The position numbers and the translations under genes are program-made. Shown here piece after piece: positions 1 through 11,671 of a stretch of DNA of 64,000 bases; position 1 is the stretch's first letter, and every line of letters begins with the position of its first letter. Below the pieces are notes generated by a model. It saw only the letters and a program-made list of their open reading frames with translations, was not told the origin of the DNA and did not search any database. The stretch covers positions 21,142,782 to 21,206,781 of the forward strand of contig NC_053139.1 of assembly GCF_016808335.1 (NCBI RefSeq). The letters are read 5' to 3'. This stretch comes from Panicum virgatum (taxonomy: Eukaryota; Streptophyta; Magnoliopsida; Poales; Poaceae).

Positions 1-804
1 GCTGCGCTGATGCGGCGGCTGGGGTGTGTGCGGAGCCAGCGGGATGGGGTGGCGGCGCAGGGGGTGCGGCTGGGTTTAAGAAGGGCAGGGCAGGGGATTG
101 CGGGCGCGGTTGGGGAAGGAAATCCCCGGTGGTTTCGCCGGGGATCTCGGCGGGCCGAGCGCATCCGTTGCGCGAGGTTGAAGGAGGGCCTGGAGGGTGG
201 GGCCAGCGGGTCAGCGAGTTGTGGGGAGCGGCCGAGCGTGAGCGTGCGGCGCGCTGGCTGACGGGTAGGGCCGCCCCATCGGTCGGGTGTGTGCGCGCGG
301 TGTGCGTCGGGCTGAAGCGGAGAGAGGGAGGGAGCGCTTGCTGGGCCGCTGGCGCGGGAGAGGGCGAGGAGTGCGATGCGGGCCGAGCAGCGGAGAGGAA
401 AAGCGTGCGCGGGGAGGAGGAAAAGGAGAAGGGGAGCTGGGCTGTTGGGGTGCTTGGGCCGGGTTGACTTTGGGTTTCCTGGGCCGGGTTCTGGGGTTTA
501 GCTGGGCTGGTGGGTTTGGGTTGTTGGGTTCCTTTCCTTTTCTACTTCTATTTCTATTCTATTTCTCACTCAAGCTCAACTATTTGAATTCAAAAGAAAT
601 TTTGAATTCAAACCCCTATGAAATCAAACAATTAAAACAATGCATCAGCATGAATGCATCATCAAAGTTAAACCTAAGAAAATTTTAATTACTTGTGAAA
701 CAAAAACTAGAATAAATGCAAGACTAACACAATAAACCTTTGAAAATTAAATAAAGCCAATTGAATTTATTAATAAAAGCTGAAATTTAAAACAGGGTGT
801 TACA
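1..804 (-). mobile_element. LTR of family T, 5' part, cut by window edge
   Basis: On the minus strand this begins TGTAACACCC at 804. It runs through an AT-rich block with GAATTCAAA motifs into a GC-rich block, exactly like the start of the complete family-T LTRs at 17038-20631 and 34136-37593. Only about 0.8 kb of a roughly 3.5-kb LTR is present, so solo and full-element states cannot be told apart. It is inserted in the protease part of the gag-pro fragment to its right. The long reading frames in the GC-rich part are not genes. Confidence 0.85.
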
Positions 805-1627
805 TAATGAATGAATGTGTAGCACGGGGGTCCATCAACACTGAGGCTGGGAAAGAGTTTACTGGAAGCATACCAAGAATGACTGGACTACTATCCCGAA
901 TGTTTTCTGCCGACACATGGTGAACTCTACCCTGGCGATACTCTTTGGATCCCTTCTTGGATTGATCATGCTTCGTACGATCACTGCTCACTGGTATCAC
1001 GTGCTGCTGAGCCTGATCATTCTGATCATCTTGCTTGGAGCAGTCCCCGGAAATAAGGTGGGTCTCGTCACCACTGGTACGCGGGATTGTTGAAAGGTCC
1101 TGGACTGGTGCTACTGGTGACAACTGATTCTGAGGGAAACTTTTGGCATAATGACCTTTTTGTCCGCATTTGTAGCACTTGCGGTGGAGTTGAATGACGT
1201 TACTTGGTTGACTTCCCTGTGAACTTAACATCACATCTTGCATTACTTCTGCTGCTTGCCTTTTGGGCTCCTTGCGGCCACGTGGCTGAATCACCTTCGT
1301 AGTGATAGTCAACCCATCAATATAATCATAGAGAGCTTGATTCTCGACCTGTGTATCTCTAGAGCACTCAGGATCCTTTCTCTTCTGGATGGTCTGTAGC
1401 TCATCGACCGATGGACTGTCGAGGAAAAGGGAATCCTCTGCTAGCTGCTCTTGATGAGACCTCTTCCTCTTTGTACCGGAGAACAACCTCTGGTTCCTCC
1501 TAGTTGTGGCTTCATCTTCAGTAGCTCGAACTTGACGACAAGGAACACCATAGAATTGGCAACACGGGCAAGCTTTCTCACCATCACCCATTGCACTGTC
1601 TCCAAGGTATTTTTGTTCTGCTGACAT
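805..1627 (-). pseudogene. Ty3/Gypsy gag-protease fragment
   Basis: An open frame of about 274 codons on the minus strand. Near residue 151 it has a zinc-knuckle-like CYKCGQKGHYAKSF, in which the last cysteine of CX2CX4HX4C is Phe. At the C-terminus it reaches a retroviral-type protease segment ending ATHSFI, where the usual D-S-G triad reads D-P-R, so the active site looks lost. The frame stops at the boundary of the family-T LTR, which interrupts the protease. Gag binds element RNA and builds the cytoplasmic particle; protease would cleave the polyprotein. The N-terminal 120 residues, with CPCC and KRKR, are not a gag core I recognise. The start at 1627 is simply the first ATG. Lineage within Gypsy is uncertain. 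Confidence 0.6.
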
Positions 1628-2394
1628 CTGAGCTGGGATAAAAGGAAATACAGATTGGTAAGGTCAAGGAAGAGAGAAAAACTCCAGATAGGTGTTACAT
1701 AAATCCGAGAAAAAGGAACTATAGCATAACTCTTCTGCTCCGTATGAGAGATTCTCCAATTCCCATGTACTACCTGTAGGCCGGGGTGTCACATCCCTAC
1801 ACCCTTACAGAAACCGACGTCCTCGTCGGTGACGTCCTTGCCAGTGAATCCCTGGATATCATATCCTCTTCATATTATTCTTCTTCTTAACAAACAAGAC
1901 CGGGGAAACTCAAGGCATGATAAGGTAGAGAGGATAGAGTGGATGGTTTTACCCCCAACGATCTAACTCATTCTATTATTTAATTAACTTTAACTCAAGA
2001 CTGATTTTTATTAAACAAATTTAACTACTAAACTATGCAATCAACCAAAGATCCAAATCAAACATTTGCATAATAACTAACATTCAGAATTCACAACTTA
2101 GCCCAGTTTAACACACAACTCGACTAACACAACGTGTCGCAGAACGTACTATCGTATTATTATAAAAGGGTCACCTAGCTTATACTCATGGTGGTCAGAT
2201 GACTGATTCAGGCCAAAATCTACGGAAACTATTCTTTAGAGAGAGAAATCAAGGCAAGACGGGTAAAAGTCATAGAATTCAAGGGGTATAATAGCAAAAT
2301 AGTTTCAGCAGACAAGGATTGGAGAGAAGAAGTCCTAAAACTCGACCAGTTCTATCTAGGCTCCGTCCTAGCCACGAATAGCCCGCGCAACCAC
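1628..2394. other. Unassigned repeat DNA with an LTR-like terminus at 1793
   Basis: On the minus strand, TGTGACACCCCGG begins at 1793, which looks like an LTR start. It is only about 170 bp from the gag-pro fragment, so it does not form a normal LTR-leader-gag order. Immediately upstream of it, also on the minus strand, a short in-frame stretch ends in a stop right at the terminus, as the end of a polyprotein might. The rest is AT-rich with no convincing gene. A rearranged element junction is the best reading. Confidence 0.35.
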
Positions 2395-3477
2395 TCCCAG
2401 TGGTTTACGCATGCGGCGGGCTACCTCTCAGACCCAAGCCCGGGTCGGATTGACCCCCGGAGCGCCGGATTGGGCGTGTCCGGCGATGCCGCCGCCGCGG
2501 AATCACACGCCGGCGGTGTTGCGCCGCCGCCCCACACGCCAAGCCTGCCCTGGCCACCCGATCAACAGTCAACGGCCTAGATTAGATCTAGAGCCCAGCA
2601 AACTCGAGCCGCTAGATCGAGATCTAACAGCCCTGAACCGAAGATACCGGTTCGGCCTGGCGTTTTTTCTAAAGAGTCCCTGAAGTTTCCTAGATTCAAC
2701 CCGAGCTCCTGGCCAGTTCAAAAGAAATTAGATTTAGGTCCTGTTTTTAGCACTTAACACCCTGAGTTTCCTTAAAATAGAACCCGCCGTCCAGGCCTGC
2801 CATTTTTGCGAGTTAGCCCCTGAATCTAAGTTTTAATTATGTTTAGGCCCTCGGTTTTTACAGAAAACCCCCTGGAACTTAGTTTTTCTCGCAGATAAGC
2901 CCCTAGAACTTGTTTTAGGCCTAGATTTTATGTTTTAGCTCCGTTTTAGGCATTCTTTATGTCCACGTGATCGTTGTAACACGTAGAATAGTTTTAGGCT
3001 AGTTTTGTGTGCTGTTTTCATGTATTGTTGTACTGTTTCTTAGTGTTTACTTTTGTTTGCTTGTATGTTTATGTTGTGGACTTGTTTTGGCGTTGCGATC
3101 GTGAGTAGACGTTGAGCTACCGGAGGAGCATCAATACCAGTACCAGGAGCCATCTTCAGAATAGTTTGAGCAGCAGGAGAACTTTTGAGAGAGGCAAGTA
3201 TAACATGAACAACCTATCACTTTTAAATACATTTTCATACTGCATTTTAATACTGTATGCCTATAAGGACTTTCCTAGCCACTTTATATCCTTTATATAT
3301 ATCCTTTGGGTTGCATTTGGTTAGTTGTGCTAGGTGCCGCGCTATAACTCATAATGGTCCTTTTTAATTAATTTGATTAATGGTATATGCAACTTAATTC
3401 TGAGAGTGACCCTCTGTGTGGCTTGAGTGGTTCACGTCTCGTTAAAATATGTTTGTTAGAAACATGGTTTAGGGGGC
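2395..3477 (+). mobile_element. Family-T LTR copy 2, middle part
   Basis: Collinear with the middle of the solo LTR at 17038-20631. It starts near the shared GTGGTTTNCGCATGC motif and passes through the shared AAACCCCCTGGAACTTAG and TCCACGNGATCGTTGTAAC blocks. It ends at the 70-bp direct repeat. The first 1.4 kb of the LTR is missing on the left, and the reading frames here are incidental. Confidence 0.8.
3408..3477 (+). repeat. 70-bp perfect direct repeat, copy 1
   Basis: Identical by eye over all 70 positions to 5158-5227. It belongs to family-T LTR sequence and marks the left edge of the inverted half-LTR. Confidence 0.9.
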
Positions 3478-5148
3478 TCGGATCGGAGGGCCCTGGGAGT
3501 TTGGGCGCGTGGGGCGGCGGCGGGACTCGCCGGAGTCCATCTCCCGCGGCGGAGGATCGCCGGGATTGGCCGATCCATCGCCCCAAGGGTCAATTCGACC
3601 CGGATTTGGGTCTGGGGAGGACTTCGCGATACGCGTAATCCACCCAGGGCTTCTGCTGGGCTCGGGGATGGCCGGTGCAGTGTGTGTGGCACTGGTGGCG
3701 GTTCTACGCGGCGGCGCTCGCCGGCGTGAGGTGCCCCGGGGGTTCCAGGGGCTACGGCCCATCCAAACTAATGCCAAGACGACAGAGGGGTTTTGGGGAT
3801 GCTTACCGAGGGTCGGAATGGGCTGGTGCGGCCGTGCAGGGCGGACGGCGACGACGTCGAGCGGTGGGTCGCGGGTGGCGCTCACGGGGGTGGCCGCTGA
3901 AGGGGTGCGCCGGGCCTACTGACCCACGGAGGAGGTCCGCACGGGCCCTGTGAAGGTACACAAGGGGTCAGAACGGCCTGGGCTTCGCCGGCGGCAAGAA
4001 ATCGCGGCGCGGACTGAACTCACCGGAGTTGGAGCTCGGGCACGATTTCGGCGAGGCGATGGCCTAGGGCCGATGCAAGGGCCGCAGGGAGTTTTCTGGG
4101 GCCATGGCGGAGCTAATGCGGTGGTTTGCCGGGGCTAGGAGGCAGTGGAGTGGCCGGTCCGCGGCGGCGCAGAGGCAGCTCCGAGCTTGGAGCTCCAAGG
4201 CGGCGGCGTTAGGGTTAGAGGTGGCGTCTGCTGGGTGGGTTAGGGTTAGGAGGGTGCGGCGCGGCGTGATTTAAAGGGCCGTGGCGATCCTAGGTGTGCA
4301 CGCTCAAGAAGGAAACCGACGAGGTTCTCGGGCGGGGATCGCGGCTGTTCGTTGCGCGGCCGGGAGAGGCGGGGAAGACGGGCCTGACCAGGCGGGCCCA
4401 GGCGGTCAGCGAAAGCGGGGGTCGGGCGAGCGTGGGCGTGCGCGAGGCGCCGGGCCGGCTGACTGAGAGGTGGGCCTGGCGGGGAAAACGCGCGTCCGTG
4501 GTTGCGGGAGCGGCTGTCTGTTGGGCCTGAGCGTGCTGGACGCGTGCGTTGCACGCTGTTGCTGCCTGGCACATGGGCCGCGCGTGCTACTGGGTCGGCT
4601 CGTCAGCGGGGCAGGGCGCGCGCGCTAGGGGACTGAGAGAGAGAGGGGGCCGGGATGGCAGTGACCCGGTTTGCTGAGGGAGCGCGCGCGGAACGGGCCT
4701 GACACGCGGAACCCCCGTGTCAGTGGTGCACGAGCGAGCGAGGCGTGGAGTCGGGCTTAACGGGGGAGGGAGAGCGGGCCACGCGCGCGAGCTGGGCTTA
4801 GCGCCGGTTGGCTGGGCCGGCACAGGGAAGGGGAGAGGAGTGTGGGCTGGATCGGGTGGGTTTGAGTCTGGTTGGGTTTTGTTTTCTTCTTTCCTTTTCT
4901 ATCTCCTTCCAAACTAGCTCAAACCAACATCTATTTGAATTCAAAACAATTTGAATTCAAACCTATGCACTCAAACAAATAAGAGAGATGCTCCAGCATG
5001 AATGCAACAACAAAGTTTTAACCTTAGACAAAATTTTAATTACTTAAAGATTAGATTAAATGCAAGCTAAGCAAATTAAATCCTTAGAAAATTAAATAAA
5101 CCAATTAAATTTATTATTAACTAAGAAAAATTAAGTTAGGGTGTTATA
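3478..5148 (-). mobile_element. Inverted 5' half of a family-T LTR
   Basis: Matches, in order, the minus-strand LTR at 34136-37593 from the ATTGGCC and CAAGGGTCAATTCGA blocks through to the AT-rich LTR start. Its end reads GGGTGTTATA at 5148 where GGGTGTTACA is expected. It lies in opposite orientation inside the plus-strand LTR on both sides. The GC-rich frames around 3500-4900 are LTR sequence, not genes. Confidence 0.8.
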
Positions 5149-5157
5149 GGTGTCACA

Positions 5158-5227
5158 GACCCTCTGTGTGGCTTGAGTGGTTCACGTCTCGTTAAAATAT
5201 GTTTGTTAGAAACATGGTTTAGGGGGC
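5158..5227 (+). repeat. 70-bp perfect direct repeat, copy 2
   Basis: Second copy of 3408-3477. From here the plus-strand LTR continues normally, so the repeat marks where the interrupted LTR resumes. Confidence 0.9.
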
Positions 5228-6285
5228 CAGCACGGTGCTTACTGCCTGGTTGACCACTCTCCATAAGGACCGGTTCATAGAGCGACAACCTGGGACAACA
5301 GCGCTACCACAAGACTGGAATGGGACGGTCTTGGCGTAATAATTAGGTCTTTTTGGTTTGGAGTAACTTACCTGCGGGGCAAGGTTGGTAAGCTTCTATG
5401 TCCCTCGTACTGAGTGGCCTCGTCTGTGGTATTCTTGACGCCCACTAGACCTGCTACATGGTCGCCAATCCTACCCTCGCGGTTACTCCTTATCAACGAG
5501 ATTCTTTGTAAAGGCCTCGTAGTGAGTTTGCTAGTCATCTCACCTAAGGAAGTGTGATGAACAACTAGCCTAGCTCACGACTTGTGGGTAAAGATGTGCA
5601 ACCTCTGCAGAGTGTAAAACTGGTATACTAGCCGTGCTCACGGTTATGAGCGGCCCAGATCCTCCTTTTGATTAGTGGGGTTATCTCCTTCCGATGAGGG
5701 AGGTGCCTCCCGGGGTTACCTTGGTGGTTTCAGTTTGGTTCTCAGTAGAAATATGATTAATTTTGATTAATTACTATGTATCTGGGTTTATGGTAATTCA
5801 TCAACTTGTAGTAAATAGCTTTAATAAAATTTTGCCAAGACTTAAAAGCTAATGCAGTCAGTCAGCCAACCTTAGAGCCTCATAGTTTGTGTTATACTTG
5901 TTGAGTACAAGTTGTGTACTCACTCTTGCCTCTTCTCTACTTTTTTCCTCTTGGATACTCTACTGCTGCTCAGTTCCTGCCGACGCGAGGGAGTTCGCTC
6001 AGCGCTACCAGGACTACGAGGACTTCTAGGCGTTCGTCTCCCAGTCGACGTCCCTGTGGCGCCCTGCTCAGCTTCGGAGAGTTTTTATCGTATTTGTACT
6101 TCGCTTCCGCTGTATCAGACACTTTTGTCATTAATGTAATAAATAACATTCGTATTCGCTTTATTATATCTTTTTACGTGATATGTGCTATGATATACTG
6201 TTCATTCTATTGTATATATGTGTGACTTGATCCTGGCATGTATATGATTGCTCGGTTTATGCCCTTTTATAAACCGGGTGTTACA
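5158..6285 (+). mobile_element. Family-T LTR copy 2, 3' part
   Basis: Collinear with the last third of the solo LTR at 17038-20631. It includes the GTTGAGTACAAGTTGTGTAC block and ends AAACCGGGTGTTACA at 6285. The next base is already Sirevirus internal sequence, so this end is a clean insertion junction. No matching five-base duplication could be found because the left end is rearranged. Confidence 0.85.
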
Positions 6286-7870
6286 GTTATCCACCGGATG
6301 ATCCTTTTGAATGGTTTGATGAATTCTTGGATGACAGATTGGATCTTGATGTTGAATTGGTTCAACTTCTTGTTCAACTTGTGGTTGATCTTGATTTGAG
6401 GTTGATGGTTCTTCATTGGTCCGGATTGTTTGACCGGTTGAAGTAGATGGCCCATGAAACATCAACCCATCATCTTCATCTTGATCAACTTGCTCTTTAG
6501 GTTTTACTTCACCGGTAGCTAAGTTTTGGATAGCCTTGCTTGATGGTTCTTCCATGCCTACAATATCAACAACTTGCTCCCCTTGAGAGCCATTAGATTC
6601 ATCAAATGTCACGTTACACGCGACTTCAACACAACCAGAGGTTTTGTGAAAGACACGATAGCATGAGCATTTGACACATAACTAAGTAGAAAACCTTCAT
6701 CAATTTTAGGTGCAAACTTAGAGCTTTTGGGCTTCTTGTTAAGAATGAAGCACTTACTTCCAAAAACTCTAAAGTAAGACACGTTAGGCTTTTTACCAAG
6801 TAGTAGCTCGTAGGCCGTCTTGTTCAAGATCTTGTGTAGGTAGAGGCGGTTGATAGCATGACATGCCGTGTTGATTGCTTCCGCCCAAAATTGATCCGAG
6901 ATCTTGTATTCATCAAGCATTGTTCTTGCGGCTTCAATGAGAGTTCTAATTTTTCTCTCAACAATTCCATTCTATTGAGGGGTATATGGAACCGAGAACT
7001 CGTGACCAATGCCCTCTTCATCAAGATATTCCTCTATGTTGGTGTTCTTGAATTTGGTGCCATTGCGCTTCTCACTTTCTTGATCTTGGTCTCAAATTCA
7101 TTTTGAGCTCTTTTCGCAAACTTCTTGAAAGTTTCTTGCACTACACTTTTGTCATGCAAAAAGAACACCCAAGTGAAATGAGAATAATCATCAACAATGA
7201 CAAAACCATATTTGTTACCACCAATGCTTATGTATGCCACCGGACCAAAGAGATCCATATGTAGAAGTTCAAATGGCTTGACGGTGGTGACAATGCTCTT
7301 TGATGGATGTGGAACACCAACTTGCTTTCCGGCTTGACATGCACTACAAACACGATCTTTCTCAAAAGAAACATTTGTTAGTCCTAGGATGTGTTCCCCC
7401 TTTAGAAGCTTGTTGAGATTTCTCATCCCAACGTGAGCTAGTCGGCGATGCCATAACCAGCCCAAGCTAGATTTTGCCATCAAACATGCGTCAAGTTGAG
7501 CCTTTTCTTGCGAAAAATCCACAAGATAGAGCTTTCCCTTGAGCACACCCTTGAAAGCAACGGAGTCATTGCTTCTTCTAATGACGGTTACACCCTCGTT
7601 AGTGAACAAACAATTGAAGCTCGAATCACAAAGTTGTGAAATGGACAACAAAATGTAACCAAGTGACTCAACTAAAAGAACTTTTGAGAGAGAGAACTTT
7701 GAGTTTAGAGTGATGTTACAGGTACCAAGCACTTTTCCCTTTTGATTACCCGCAAAGGTAATGAAGTGATCATCATTTGATTCCTTTATTGAGTTGAACA
7801 TACTCCTTTCTCCGGTCATATGATTTGTACATCCACTATTGATCACCCATGTTGATCCACCGGAGGAGTA
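6286..7870 (-). pseudogene. Copia pol remnant: protease, GAG-pre-integrase, integrase
   Basis: The N-terminal end carries the protease motif as I-N-S-G-C-T-N-H-M-T-G, where the catalytic Asp is Asn. It is followed by the HHCC zinc-binding part (HRRLAHVGM, then CSACQAGKQ) and the integrase core start (ELLHMDLFGPV, VDDYSHFTW). The frame then shifts. Near 6973 an in-frame TAG sits where copia integrases have CAG before NGIVERK. A C-terminal integrase stretch (ISDQFWAEA to GKKPNVSYFRVFG) and an acidic linker follow before the element is cut at 6286. Integrase would insert the cDNA into chromosomes. With RT and RNase H missing, and frameshifts and stops, this is dead. Confidence 0.85.
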
Positions 7871-7886
7871 TCCCTACAAAACAAAG

Positions 7887-8264
7887 TTACTCTTTTCTTT
7901 TAGGTACCCAACAATACTTGGGTCCTTGAATGTTAGTCACAAGCACTTTGGGCACCCACACATGGTTTTTCATCTTGGTGTTCCATGTGTGGTGTCCTAC
8001 AAACTTTGCAACCACGTTACCATGGTGGTTTCTTGTTAACACATAATCGGCATAAAAGGATACATGAGATGATTCTTGTGCCTTGATCTTTATTGAGCTT
8101 GAGGCTTTGAATTTGTCTTGCTTATGTGAGGATGCAACAATCTTGGCACCCTCATCATATGTAGTACCTCTCTTGACAAACTTGACATGACTACTTTCAT
8201 GAATCTCATCATTTCTTATGTGGATGGGAGTAGTCATGTTCACTAGACCTCCATTTGCACCCAA
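7887..8264 (-). pseudogene. Sirevirus gag-pol linker fragment
   Basis: A 125-codon frame between the coiled-coil part of gag and the protease. It is shifted relative to both neighbours. It contains basic, Ser-rich sequence (KASSSIKIKAQESSHVSF) and HHTWNTKMKNHVWVPK, the kind of region that precedes the protease in Sireviruses. It has no enzymatic motif. Confidence 0.6.
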
Positions 8265-10633
8265 GGCGGCAGTCTTGTTGTTCTTGACAAATGGAATGGC
8301 TTGTGAAGTACCTTGCCCATTCCTATCAAGTCCCTTACCTTTCTAAACCCAAACTTGCTCATGTACTTTGAGCCAAATTCTTTGGTATGTTTCTCAAACT
8401 CACCTACCCTTTGTGAGGTATTTTTCTTTGGGACTTGCATATGTGATGGAACTTCTTCTTGCAACAATTGAGTGAGTCTAGTGATCTCTTTCTTCATTGC
8501 ATTCATCTCAACATGATTAGTGGCACAAGTTTGAATATCAATATTATAGCACCGAGCACAACCATTACTTGTTGAAGGACTAGATGAGTTGGATGTCTCT
8601 CTAGTTTTAGAGGAACTCTCCCAAAGAGTGTTAAATTGAACTTCAAGTGCCGTGTGATTGGCTTGCAAGCCTTTTATGCTTTCTTGAAGTTTCTCATTAT
8701 CCTTCCTCAAGAGAGTGTTAGTGTCATTGACAAAAGAGAATTTTCTAGTCAAGTCATCCACCATTTCCTTTTCACTAGAGAGCAACTCTTTCATCTCAAG
8801 AAGTGTGCCATCCTTGACTTTGATTGAGTCTATAAGCTTCTTGTTTTCCTCCCTTTCATTGGCGAGGTTCCTTTCAAGAGTTTTGGATTTTTCTCTCTCA
8901 AGTCTAAGTAACTCCTCTTGTGATTCAAGAGTTTCATCCAAATCATCTAGCTTCATTATTAGTTTCATCATTTTAGTTGCCGCACTTTTACCGTATTTCT
9001 TGATTAACTTAGCAATTTCTATTTCATCATCTAGTTCATCATCCGATGAGTTTGACGAGGTTACCTTTGGGCCTTTTGCCATGAGGCACATGATAGGATC
9101 TTGATCCTCATCGTCGGTGAGATCTTCAAATAAACTTGTGGGATGAGGAGATGATGCTTTGAATGCTATTATTGCAACATCTTCTTTTTCGGATTCGCTT
9201 TCTTCATTTGAATCCCAATCTTGACCAAGATGAGCTTCACCGGCCTTCTTCTTCTATTTTGATTTATCTCTCTTGGACGAGCTCTCATTGGTGTCTTTGT
9301 TCTTTTTCTTTTCTTCCGGACAATCCGCAATAAAATGTCCAACTTTATTACAACTGAAACATGGCCTATTTGATCTTCTTCTTGACTCATATTTCTTATT
9401 CTTGCCAAAGTTTTGGAAGTTGCCTTTTCTCAAAACTCTTTTAAAGTTCTTGATAAAGAAAGCCAATTGCTCATCATCAAGTTCATCATCTTCATCATTG
9501 CTAGAGTCTTCATTCTTTGAAGATTGGATGGCCTTATCTTTGCTTTTTGACTTTGCTTGGAGGGCCAAGCCATTGTTCTTTGTGACTTGCTCTTGAAGCT
9601 CAGCTAAATCTTGATTGATTTTGACTCTCTTCAATTGATCATGGTGAGCTTTGATTCTTCCAACAACATTTTCGGCGGTGAAATACTTGAACCCTCTTTC
9701 GGCTCTTATCAAGCTAGGTAGAGTGACATCCCTAGCCATGTAGACGGACAATAGCTTATCTACAATCTCACGATCACCCCACTTGTCTCCACCAAGTGAC
9801 TTGATTTGATTTGTAATCTTCTTCATGCGGTTATACATTTCTTTGATACATTCATCTTTCTTCATGGAGAAAAGACTCAATTCATCTTCCAAGGTCTTGA
9901 TTCTTGATTCACGAACTTTTCTTGATCCTTGATGGTTCACTTGAAGAGTATCCCAAGCATCTTTGGTGGTTGGAGCATCTTCAATCTTGTCAAATTCTTC
10001 GGGGCTCACGGATGTGTGAAGAATATTCAATGCTTGAAAGTTCCGTTGCAACACATATGCTTGGACCGGAGTTGGAGTTTCATCATCATCCAGAATTTCA
10101 CACCGTACTTCCACAACTTTCCAAAGATCCTTATGAATTGCATTGAAGTAACCAAACATCTTTGTCTTCCATTGATTGTAGCTGGTTCCATCAAAATATG
10201 GAGGCTTGCCCATGTGAATGGATGCATTGTGTTCACTTGGAATTTGGAATGTGTAACCATGAGAGACTCAGCGATAATCAATTTTTCCTTTTGCTTTTGA
10301 AGAGCTGCCCTTGTTGAGTGAGCGTGAGGGTCTTGCCTTTTCATCGGTGTCGGAGTCATCACTTGAAATGATAACACTATAACTAGGTTTCTTCTTCTTC
10401 TTGCTCTTCAATTTTTGCTTCTTCTTCCATTCCTTCCACTCACAGTATGACATCTCGTCATCGGATATTTCTACTTCACTTTCTCCCCCATCATTTATTT
10501 TCTTATCTTTCTCTCCTTTCGTACCACTTGAAGATTCTACTTTCTTGTCATTTTTCTTTTCTTCATCAGGTTTGCCATCTCCACTTTGATTTTCCGGATC
10601 TTTAGGAGCTTTTGGAGAACTAGGCATCTTCAC
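8243..10633 (-). pseudogene. Sirevirus gag with zinc knuckle and coiled coil
   Basis: One frame runs from ATG at 10633 to 8243, interrupted by TGA at 10268-10270 and TAG at 9254-9256. In order: a Lys/Ser/Asp-rich N-terminus with KSKKKKKPSYSVI; the gag core beginning GKPPYFDGTSYNQW (from 10213); a charged linker; the zinc knuckle CFSCNKVGHFIADC near 9350; an acidic stretch; and a long coiled coil (about 8500-8960) rich in Glu, Lys and Leu. Gag packages element RNA. The start at 10633 lies 36 bp from the PBS, as expected for a leader this short. Both stops look like C-to-T changes (CGA to TGA, and TAG probably from CAG). Beyond 8264 the frame shifts into the linker fragment. Confidence 0.8.
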
Positions 10634-10669
10634 TTCCCCGGGCGATTAGACCCTAGAATGGAGAGCCAA

Positions 10670-10681
10670 GCTCTGATACCA
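10670..10681 (-). other. Primer binding site, initiator-Met tRNA
   Basis: Minus-strand TGGTATCAGAGC, the standard complement of the initiator methionine tRNA 3' end. It lies two bases from the LTR end at 10684, the normal spacing. Confidence 0.95.
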
Positions 10682-10775
10682 ATTGAAAAGATCTTGGTGA
10701 TGGCTAGAGGGGGGGGGGGTGAATAGGCGAACCTGTGAAAAACCTAAAAAATTCTTCGCAGTGAATCAGACTGAA

Positions 10776-10851
10776 GGAAGTTCCGACACCTTTGTAGGAA
10801 GTTCCGATGGATAGGAACTTCCGACACTAGTGAAGGAACTTCCGACAAGAG
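10776..10851. repeat. GGAAGTTCCGAC motif cluster, R/U5 side
   Basis: Four close copies of AGGAAGTTCCGA or its near-palindromic variant AGGAACTTCCGAC within 76 bp. The same motif recurs in 11548-11671 of this LTR. Confidence 0.75.
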
Positions 10852-11493
10852 TAATAATTTGAACGAATTACAAGTTTACAGATGAACCTGGGAATTATGT
10901 TTGAATCAAAAGTTCACCAAAAGGTCCTAGAGTAACCTGCAAGTGATCTCCCACAACGGAACATTCTACAAAAGTAGATCGGGGCAAAACGAGCTCAAGG
11001 TCAACAAGAACAAGTTAAGAACAATAATACCAAGAGACACTCGAGTTGTTTTCCGAAGTTCACACCCAAAGGTGCTACGTCTCCGTTGAGGAAGGATTCA
11101 AGAGTCGACGCTCAAGAATCCCTATGCTCATCACCCAAGGGCGAGATCACCTCTCAACCCCGAGGTCACTTACTATGAGATGTTGTACAAACTTCCCGGG
11201 GGCGCACACACACGAGAGGACGCTTCACGGGCGATGCCTAACCGTCTAGAAGCAAGCTTCAAGAGTAACAAATGCGAATCGACGCTTGGTGATGCTTCAA
11301 GTGCTCATGAGATGGAGCGGGCTGCTCACACAAGTCAATGACTCACGTTTGCACTCAAATCTTGCTCTCACCCAAACCCTAGCTCGAATCCTCACAAGGT
11401 TTAGCTCTTGGAAGGATTGGGGAGAAGTATTGGAAGCTCAAGAGTGTTTTGTTCTCGCTGAGGCAGCAACCAATGAGTGAGGTAGTGAAGGGG

Positions 11494-11501
11494 TATTTAT
11501 A
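11494..11501 (-). promoter_or_regulatory. TATA box of Sirevirus LTR
   Basis: Minus-strand TATAAATA in a GGTTATAAATACCCC context, about 500 bp inside the LTR, where the U3 promoter is expected. Confidence 0.7.
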
Positions 11502-11547
11502 ACCGAGACCCCAAAACTAGCCGTTGCAGTGCTGTTATGTACTTGTC

Positions 11548-11671
11548 GGAACTTCCTACAATCTCGTCGGAATTTCCTACAAAAATAAATCAGCTGGCCG
11601 AGAACCCCTTGTCGGAGCTTGCAAGAAAGTTCCGATGGGGGTCGGAACTTACAAGAAAGTTCCGACCCCTA
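11548..11671. repeat. GTCGGAACTTCC motif cluster, U3 side
   Basis: Several variants of GTCGGAACTTCCTAC and AAGAAAGTTCCGA lie just upstream (minus strand) of the TATA box. Repeats at this place in Sirevirus U3 regions are usually read as promoter elements; that role is inference. Confidence 0.6.

Noticed and set aside
10..688. Long GC-rich frames at the left edge
   Set aside because: They lie in the GC-rich part of a family-T LTR and recur as broken frames in the other copies; no domain.
3377..4917. Many overlapping frames on both strands
   Set aside because: This is the inverted half-LTR; high GC removes stops from all frames.
6858..10589. Plus-strand frames rich in Phe/Leu/Ser
   Set aside because: Antisense of the Sirevirus gag and pol coding sequence.
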